In this document: positions 57,322 to 64,000 of the stretch, piece after piece
Position numbering within the stretch: position 1 is the stretch's first letter
Layout of the letters: each line of letters starts with the position of its first letter
Assembly: GCA_023251555.1 (NCBI GenBank)
Contig: JAHEYN010000003.1
Location: 1 to 64,000, forward strand
Reading direction: 5' to 3'
Length of the DNA: 64,000 bases
Source of the DNA: Bacteroidota bacterium
GTDB taxonomy: Bacteria > Bacteroidota > Bacteroidia > AKYH767-A > JAHEYN01
Position numbers and translations under genes: made by a program
Notes under the pieces: model-generated
The model's input: only the letters and a program-made list of their open reading frames with translations
Told to the model about the DNA's origin: nothing
Databases searched by the model: none

Positions 57322-59718
57322 TTACCTCGGATTTTCTACAACCAGTTTCTGTACCAGTTCGCCGGCGGAAGAAGAGATTTTCACAAAATAAATTCCGGGC
57401 AGAAGGAAGCTGATATCAACTTTCGGGTTCACATCTTTCAGATATTCTTTATAAAGACATTCTCCCACGGGGCTCAGCAACTGCAACTCTGCGGGAAGAG
57501 AGATGCCCGAAATAAAGATATTTTTCCCCGCAGGGTTGGGCGCCACTTTTACCATACGGGAATTGCCGCCTGCAGAGATGCTGATTGTATTCGAATAGGT
57601 GTACCGGCCGTCATAATCCGCCTCCCTGAGACGGTAGTAACAGGTTCCTGTGAATGAGCTTGTTCCCTTGTCGGCAAAGAAATAATACTGCCCGGAGCCT
57701 GCGTTACCTGAAGCCTTAATCTGCCCTGCTGGAGAAAAAATTCTTCCGTTAAGACTTCTTTCCACGATAAAGTAATCAGTATTAAATTCTTCGCCCGTCA
57801 CCCACTCAAGGACATTGCCGTTTTCTGTATGGCGGCCGGTGAACGAAATCATCCTCAGGGGCAGTGCCGGTGGTGGCGTTGAACACACCACGGTGGTTGT
57901 GGTGGCAGCGTCAGCCCCGGTTGTGGCAGGGGCTATTGTATTCGTGCCTATGCCTCCCGCAGGAATAATATCTGAAAATGTAATGTAGTTGTATGTGGTG
58001 GTGCCTGCTGTGGCAGAGCTGGTGGTGAGTGTACCGACCGCAGCTTCATTGCAGCCGGTGTTCCCATTCCCGTCAGACTTAGTCATAAACAGGTCATAGT
58101 TACCCGCCCCGGCGGAGAAAGTGTACCCCATGGTCACAAGTCCGCCATCAGCTGTGGGCTGCACAACGGCAGGCCGCTCGTCGTTATATCCTCCGTATGT
58201 TTTAGACCACAGGGCAGTTCCCGCATTATCGGTACGAACGAGCAGCGTGTTAATTGTAGGGGATCCCGGTGAACCGAAAGATCTTGTACTGCCAACAATG
58301 GCATATCCCCCGTCGGTGGTCTGGGTGGCAAAGCCGCCATTTTCTATCGTGGTTCCTCCGTATGCATAAGCCCATTGCTTGGTGCCATTGGCAGAGACTT
58401 TCAGGAGGTAGAACTCATCGCCGCTTCCGAAGGTATAGGTTTCCCCGCCGAGAATGTATCCGCCGTCGGTAGTCTGTTTCACAGAATAGCTGAGTTCCCA
58501 GTTGGTTCCTCCGTAAGCGTTAGTCCATTGTATGTTCCCCGAAGCGTCTGTTTTCATGAGAAACAGGTCATAGCCGGCATTGACTGTAAGTCCGCTTACA
58601 GTCTGCCCTGCGACAATGTATCCGCCGTCGGTGGTCTGTTGTACGGCAAAGGCATCATCCAGGCCCGAAGCAGGTGTTGCATCCTGGGTGTCATAGGTTT
58701 TTTCCCAGGATACCGCCCCGGTGCTGCTCACCTTGGCAAGGTAGATATCCATGGAGTTGGCGGGCAGGCTGTAGGTGTGTCCCGCCACGATACAGCCGCC
58801 GTCGGCCGTTTTTGCGACAGCCTGGAGATAGTCTTCGAAATCCGTTCCTCCGAAAACTACCGCCCACTGGTAGGCCCCGGTGGCGTTGGCTTTCACGAGA
58901 AATCCATCAGCAGCTCCCGAAGGGCCCCCGTTGTATGTGTATGAATACCCGGCCATAACATAACCCCCGTCGTTAGTCTGGTCTAAAGCAAGCGCCCAGT
59001 CAATATCAGGTCCCCCGTATGCTTTGGACCAGCTGATGGCGCCATCGCTGGCGGTCTTGGTAAGATAATAACCATAGCCCGACTCATAGGTGTTGGAGGT
59101 GCCGAGTATGATGTAACCACCGTCAGTAGTTTGTTTCCCGAACCCGCCTTCTTCAGTGTTCATGCCGCCGAACACATTCTGGAATCCACCTGTGGAGGGA
59201 GATGTCGGACAAGCCGTAAAAGTAAGGTTTCCGAATCCGGAAGCGTGCTGGTCCCATCCCGCCGTAAGATTTTTCACTTTTACCGTGTTGGCAGGGAAAG
59301 CAGGATTGTAAACTCCTGCGGCAGGATTCATCACATTGTTGATAATGATCGTGAAAGCTGCGCTGGAAGCTATAAACGGGCAGGCGAAGCCGGGAACGTT
59401 GAAAGTGAGTACAGTGCCTGCCTTGGTAACGGCCCCGAAGGCAGTACCGTTGACAGAACCTGTCACATAACCGAAAGTGGTTCCTGCCGGAAAGGTAATG
59501 GAAACGGTTCCTCCGTTGCCGCTGGCACAGGAAAAACCCCGGATAGCTGCATTGGCATTGGCGTTATTGGTGAGGCTGAAAGTGTAGGTGGCATATACGC
59601 AGCCACCCAGGTTGCTTACAGCAACAGAGTTTGCGGCCCAGTCGTAGTTGGTCTGGGCGTGCAGGCTTGTTCCAACGGCGAGGGAGAAGCCAATCAACAG
59701 GTGCAGTATTTTTTTCAT
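57322..59718 (-). CDS. T9SS type A secreted repeat protein
   Basis: Signal peptide; TYGG/QTTDGGY repeats; 'LPLRMISFTGRHTENGNVLEWVTGEEFNTDYF'; C-term 'FLLPGIYFVKISSSAGELVQKLVVENPR'. Confidence 0.87.
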   Translation of the reverse strand: MKKILHLLIGFSLAVGTSLHAQTNYDWAANSVAVSNLGGCVYATYTFSLTNNANANAAIRGFSCASGNGGTVSITFPAGTTFGYVTGSVNGTAFGAVTKAGTVLTFNVPGFACPFIASSAAFTIIINNVMNPAAGVYNPAFPANTVKVKNLTAGWDQHASGFGNLTFTACPTSPSTGGFQNVFGGMNTEEGGFGKQTTDGGYIILGTSNTYESGYGYYLTKTASDGAISWSKAYGGPDIDWALALDQTNDGGYVMAGYSYTYNGGPSGAADGFLVKANATGAYQWAVVFGGTDFEDYLQAVAKTADGGCIVAGHTYSLPANSMDIYLAKVSSTGAVSWEKTYDTQDATPASGLDDAFAVQQTTDGGYIVAGQTVSGLTVNAGYDLFLMKTDASGNIQWTNAYGGTNWELSYSVKQTTDGGYILGGETYTFGSGDEFYLLKVSANGTKQWAYAYGGTTIENGGFATQTTDGGYAIVGSTRSFGSPGSPTINTLLVRTDNAGTALWSKTYGGYNDERPAVVQPTADGGLVTMGYTFSAGAGNYDLFMTKSDGNGNTGCNEAAVGTLTTSSATAGTTTYNYITFSDIIPAGGIGTNTIAPATTGADAATTTTVVCSTPPPALPLRMISFTGRHTENGNVLEWVTGEEFNTDYFIVERSLNGRIFSPAGQIKASGNAGSGQYYFFADKGTSSFTGTCYYRLREADYDGRYTYSNTISISAGGNSRMVKVAPNPAGKNIFISGISLPAELQLLSPVGECLYKEYLKDVNPKVDISFLLPGIYFVKISSSAGELVQKLVVENPR

Positions 59719-59869
59719 TGGATGGTGGTATAAATATGCTGCAAATTACATCAAACAAGGTTGCTGCCAAAAGCTAACCGGTCTTATTCTTTGAAACCAT
59801 TGCTTATTTTAAATTCGAAAAAATAAATTATTTTTACAAAAACGAAGTAATAACCTCTTTATTCTTTAT

Positions 59870-61414
59870 ATGCCTTCAGCCGGTACAAAGGATCTGTTTT
59901 GGCTTGTTAAATCCCTGACCAAGTCCGAAAAAGGGTTTTTGAAAGTTTATATTGCCCGGCGCAGCCCCCGCGGAGATAACCTGATCTACCTCCGGATCTT
60001 TGAACGTATGGAAAGGCAGGATCAGGGTACGTATGACGAAAAAGCACTTATCCGCGAGACGGGGATCAAGCCATCCCGCCTTCCTAATCTTAAAAATTAT
60101 CTTTCCGGGCTTATCCTCCAGAGCCTGAGGGAGCTTTATTCGAAACATACAGTTACCGGATTGATACGGGGGTGGATTGCCGATGCGGAAATTCTTTATA
60201 AGAAGGCACTTTACAAACAGGCGCGGAAAATTATAACCCGGGTAAAACACCTGGCTTATGCTCACGAGAAATGGATTCTTCTCCTTGAAATCCTGCACTG
60301 GGAAAGAAGACTTGTTACTGCAGAAACATACACTTACAGTCTCGACAATCAGCTTACCAGCCTTATAGACGAAGAAAAACGCATACTGTCGAAATTATCT
60401 GCCACCGGAGAATATAAAGCCCTTTCCGAAAAAATATTTGTTCTTCTCAAAAAATACGGGGAGCCGAGAAACATGGCGACAGCGGAAGAGTTCAGGAAGA
60501 TACTGCGAAACCCTCTTCTGAAAACCAGCGACAAAAGCCTGCCGGTGGAAGCAAGATATTATCTTTATTTTATCCTCGCCAACCTGTATTACGGGCTGGG
60601 TGATAAGCAGAAGGACTATATCTACAGGAAAAAAATAGTGGAGCTGAGCGACTCCAGTCCCGAATGGATTAGGGAAAACACCGAACAGTACACGGGGCAG
60701 CTGAACAACCTCCTGATCAGCCAGACAACACTACGGAAATATGCGGAGATATTAAGCGTGGTGAAAAAACTCCGTGCCCTTCCGGCCAGGTCAGTGATTA
60801 CCCAGGCCAATATTTTTGCCAGTGCATCTTTCTATGAACTTAATGTGTACATTGACACGGGAGATTTTGCGAAGGGCATTCCCCTTATCCCCGGTATTGA
60901 AAAGGAACTCCTGAAATACTCCGCTAAAATCAATAAGGCCAAAGAGCTCCTGCTGTATTATAACTGTGCCTGTATTTATTTTGGTACGGGAGAGTATAAC
61001 AGGGCGCTTCACTGGCTTAACAAAATCCTGAACGACACACCGGTACAGCTTCGCCAGGATTTATATTGCGTGGCACGTGTACTAAGCCTCATCATCCACC
61101 TTGAACTGCACAATATTTCTCTTCTCGAATACTCAGTGAAGTCCACGTATCATTTTCTATACAAGCAAAAGATGCTTTACCGGTTTGAAGCACTCATCCT
61201 CGATTTCATCAGGAAGAAAATCCCGAAGATTATCACAAGGCCGGAGCTTGTTGCTGAGCTTAGAGACCTGAAGGAAAAGCTGGTTAAGGTTTCTGAAGAT
61301 CCTTTCGAGAAAAAGGCACTTGATTATTTCAACTTCATCGCCTGGATCGACAGTAAAATCGAAGGCCGCTCTTTTGCAGAGATGGTCAAAAGAAAAGTTC
61401 GAAAAAATTACTGA
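59870..61414 (+). CDS. Uncharacterised ~514-aa helical protein, paralog 3
   Basis: 'LVKSLTKSEKGFLKVYIARR...LKNYLSGLILQSLRELY...DPFEKKALDYFNFIAWIDSKIEGRSFAEMVKRK' shared with 9994 and 12265 ORFs. Confidence 0.85.
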   Translation: MPSAGTKDLFWLVKSLTKSEKGFLKVYIARRSPRGDNLIYLRIFERMERQDQGTYDEKALIRETGIKPSRLPNLKNYLSGLILQSLRELYSKHTVTGLIRGWIADAEILYKKALYKQARKIITRVKHLAYAHEKWILLLEILHWERRLVTAETYTYSLDNQLTSLIDEEKRILSKLSATGEYKALSEKIFVLLKKYGEPRNMATAEEFRKILRNPLLKTSDKSLPVEARYYLYFILANLYYGLGDKQKDYIYRKKIVELSDSSPEWIRENTEQYTGQLNNLLISQTTLRKYAEILSVVKKLRALPARSVITQANIFASASFYELNVYIDTGDFAKGIPLIPGIEKELLKYSAKINKAKELLLYYNCACIYFGTGEYNRALHWLNKILNDTPVQLRQDLYCVARVLSLIIHLELHNISLLEYSVKSTYHFLYKQKMLYRFEALILDFIRKKIPKIITRPELVAELRDLKEKLVKVSEDPFEKKALDYFNFIAWIDSKIEGRSFAEMVKRKVRKNY

Positions 61415-61439
61415 CTGGAAATTTCCGCGGGATATAAAC

Positions 61440-62282
61440 TTATTCTCCTGCAATAACTACCCTGGCAACCTGACCCCTGCCGGAATTGAGCCTTACAAAA
61501 TAAATCCCGGGGCTGAGTTTTAGTGCCCCCGCTTCAATCCGCTTCCTGTAATATCCTTTGTTGTACCTGCCGATATTTTCTTCGCATACTTTATTCCCCG
61601 GCAGGTCATACACCGATACAACTACATCCCTGCCGGTATTATCCGTTACATTGAAACAGAGTATAAAATAAGAAGTTGCAGGGTCGGGATAGATTTGCAG
61701 GGATGCCTGTGCCTGGTTTTCCGGGTTTTGAATGGATGCCCCGCCAGTATTGATGATGGTTACTGTATAATCTTCGGTTTCCCCGGTAGCAAAAGAAGTG
61801 CAGGCATCATTGGGGCCGTTGGAACTTAAGCTGGCCCTGCTGCGGATGCGCATCCTTGTTGCCCCCGGCAGTGCATTGGAAGGAACGGTGAAAGTGCAGG
61901 TATCAGGAACGCTGTCGGTGGAGCTGAGGGCTACCTGTGTCCATTCTGAAGCGTCAAACACAAAATCCTGGTTATAGTCAATCCATACGGATGTTTTTCT
62001 TGAAGGAGCAGGAATGGTCACCACGAGCTGGTATGAGTTTCCTGCCGTGAGAGTGGCCGTGGTATTGCCGGTGGCAGGGTAGACGGAATAACTGGCACCG
62101 GTAAGGTTGGCGCAATGGGTATTCAGATTAATCAGAGTGGTGCCTATCAGTTCCACGTCATTGATATTGTCAATGATGGTGCAGTTCCCGCCGAGGGAGG
62201 TGCAATAGCTTTGTGCATAGAGTGCAGAGCTGCCGGCCAGTGTTGCAGCCAGGAGCAGGCCAAATGTTTTTTTTGATTTCAT
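61440..62282 (-). CDS. GEVED-domain T9SS type A secreted protein
   Basis: 'SVWIDYNQDFVFDASEWTQVALSST...GATRMRIRSRAS...GETEDYTVTI' GEVED pattern; T9SS CTD. Confidence 0.88.
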   Translation of the reverse strand: MKSKKTFGLLLAATLAGSSALYAQSYCTSLGGNCTIIDNINDVELIGTTLINLNTHCANLTGASYSVYPATGNTTATLTAGNSYQLVVTIPAPSRKTSVWIDYNQDFVFDASEWTQVALSSTDSVPDTCTFTVPSNALPGATRMRIRSRASLSSNGPNDACTSFATGETEDYTVTIINTGGASIQNPENQAQASLQIYPDPATSYFILCFNVTDNTGRDVVVSVYDLPGNKVCEENIGRYNKGYYRKRIEAGALKLSPGIYFVRLNSGRGQVARVVIAGE

Positions 62283-62302
62283 GGAATTATTTTTAAGAAA
62301 TT

Positions 62303-64000
62303 TTATTTTAAGAGAGAGATGTTGCCTTTCCTGATAATGGTGTTTCCGTTCTGAAGAATGGCTTTCAGGTGATAAACAAAGACTCCGGAATTCATTGTTT
62401 CTCCCTTATATGTTCCATCCCATCCTTTGGAAGGGTCCGGGGTTTCAAATACCTTGTTTCCCCATCGGTCGTATATTTCAAAGGTAAGTGTTTTTATACA
62501 ATTGCCGCGGACATAGAGGATTTCATTCTCTTCGTCTCCGTTGGGAGAAAATGCATTGGGAACGAATACTTCCCCGCATACTACCTGGGTTGTAGTGTCC
62601 TGTTTGGGGTTAATTGTAATGGTAATAGAATCTGTTACGGTACATCCGGATCCATTATCAGCCGTGAGCACGTATGTTATAGTGTTGGCCGGGATGGCCG
62701 CAGGGTTGGGGCAGGTAGTACAGCTCAGCCCGGAAACAGGACTCCAGGAGTATGAGTATCCGGCCATAACGGTAGCGTTGAGCAGCACGGTATCACCGGC
62801 ATTAATGGTAGTGTCGCCGGGCAGGATTGTGAATCCCTGGGGAGGGGTATTTCCTATCACCACCTGGTGTACTGCGGTATCCATAGGGCAGCCGACAATA
62901 AGGGTTACGGTATAGTTTCCCGGAGAGCCATACACATGTGAAGGAGATTGTGCAGAGGAGGTATCCCCGTCTCCGAAATCCCAGAGCCACATGCCCGGAC
63001 TCCATACACCGTTTTTCCAGATGCAATTCCCGGTGGGAGTACCCGTAAACTGAACAGTATCCGAACAGTTTGGTGCAGCGGGCGAAGACGTAAAATCAAT
63101 GTTTGTTCCCTGTATGCCCATCTTGAAAATTACAGGCTGATCCTTCCCGGTGCCATTGCCCTTTCCTGACATCATCGAAGGTATCGTAGTGGGAAAACCC
63201 GTGGAATGGCTGCTTTGTCCTACCATTACTTCCTCCCTGCACTTGTCCGGCATGGCAATGGAAGGCCCGGCAACAATATTGTTGTAGTCATCCCTGTCTC
63301 CGCCGAAATAAGAGGAGTAATAGAGAGAATCTCCTGAGGCAGACAGCTTGAACAGTATAATGTCCAGCATGCCGTTGTATGAGTTATCATAAGCGCAGCC
63401 GGTGGTCGGGAAATTTCCGGATGACTGGAACAGGTCCGACTTGCCCGCCACAAAGGCTTCATTGGCGTTGTTCACTTCAATGTCGCACCCGTAGTCCTCG
63501 TCAGAAGCTCCCACATAGGTCGCATATATCATGGAAGACCCGGCGGCATTGAGCCTGCATACAAAGGCATCGCGTGAGTCTGCTGAGGTGTGTATGGTTT
63601 TATGAGCACCTGCCGTGGCGGGGAAGTTGTCAGAGGCAGTAAATCCTGTGACGAAGGATTCATTGTTTGAATTAATGGTAACACCCCATCCTCCGTCGGT
63701 GTTATTACCCCCGATATAGGTGGAATACACCAGGGAAGAGCCTGCTGAATTTAACTTTACGAGGAAGGCATCATCACTGAATCCTGAACTGGGGGCAGTG
63801 GTACAGAATGAACCGGGTGTAACCGGGAAGTCCGTGGAGGAGGTGCCCCCTGTGACAAAGGCTTCTCCCGCACTGTTTACGGTAACGCTGGTGGCGGCCT
63901 CGGCATTCCCGCCCCCTATGTAGGTGGAATACAGAAGTGTCCCGCTGCCTGCATCCATTTTCATGACATAGGCATCCCCGGAAATGGCCGACAATCCTGC
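62303..64000 (-). CDS. SBBP/PKD-domain protein with T9SS type B (gliding-motility-associated) C-terminal domain, N-terminus outside window
   Basis: SBBP repeats 'LVYSTYIGG', PKD 'WLWDFGDGDTSSAQSPSHVYGSPGNYTVTL', C-term 'VFVPNAFSPNGDEENEILYVRGNCI...YDRWGNKVFET'. Confidence 0.88.
   Translation of the reverse strand, partial: AGLSAISGDAYVMKMDAGSGTLLYSTYIGGGNAEAATSVTVNSAGEAFVTGGTSSTDFPVTPGSFCTTAPSSGFSDDAFLVKLNSAGSSLVYSTYIGGNNTDGGWGVTINSNNESFVTGFTASDNFPATAGAHKTIHTSADSRDAFVCRLNAAGSSMIYATYVGASDEDYGCDIEVNNANEAFVAGKSDLFQSSGNFPTTGCAYDNSYNGMLDIILFKLSASGDSLYYSSYFGGDRDDYNNIVAGPSIAMPDKCREEVMVGQSSHSTGFPTTIPSMMSGKGNGTGKDQPVIFKMGIQGTNIDFTSSPAAPNCSDTVQFTGTPTGNCIWKNGVWSPGMWLWDFGDGDTSSAQSPSHVYGSPGNYTVTLIVGCPMDTAVHQVVIGNTPPQGFTILPGDTTINAGDTVLLNATVMAGYSYSWSPVSGLSCTTCPNPAAIPANTITYVLTADNGSGCTVTDSITITINPKQDTTTQVVCGEVFVPNAFSPNGDEENEILYVRGNCIKTLTFEIYDRWGNKVFETPDPSKGWDGTYKGETMNSGVFVYHLKAILQNGNTIIRKGNISLLK

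Noticed and set aside
1-64000. CRISPR array, prophage, IS element or integrase
   Set aside because: No regularly spaced direct repeats, phage structural genes, transposase or integrase ORFs were seen

Overview
The window is a Bacteroidota-type chromosomal segment. It shows many type IX secretion (T9SS) cargo proteins with type A or type B C-terminal sorting domains, a SprE/PorW-like T9SS lipoprotein, TAnnTTTG-type -7 promoter elements, and no rRNA, CRISPR array or recognisable transposase/prophage. Housekeeping genes include typA, yifB-like, gmhA, glpD, hflX, metG, aspartate kinase, DAHP synthase and a kdsC-like phosphatase. Accessory content includes an AT-rich 22-31 kb block with a complete dlt-like D-alanylation operon and two toxin-antitoxin-like loci, plus an AbiE-like pair inserted just upstream of tRNA-Arg(CCU). 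Main leads: (1) a 46-aa ORF absent from the supplied ORF track, lying between dltD-like and dltB-like genes and ending exactly in FVYQQF, which matches the FxYxxF C-terminal motif of the DltX microprotein; (2) three paralogous ~512-aa uncharacterised helical proteins, each encoded head-to-head with a T9SS cargo gene across a ~150-170 bp intergenic region; (3) a dispersed palindromic element present in four copies, one inserted in frame inside a membrane-protein gene and two supplying gene 3' ends or stop codons; (4) an AbiE module bracketed by an imperfect ~50-bp duplication of the tRNA-Arg upstream region, with a long inverted repeat as candidate operator; (5) a ribulose-phosphate-epimerase-like domain fused to KdsD-like CBS domains next to kdsC; (6) a Balon/baeRF-like gene in a DUF2267/Usp stress cluster. 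All calls come from reading the sequence and the ORF translations; no database search was run.
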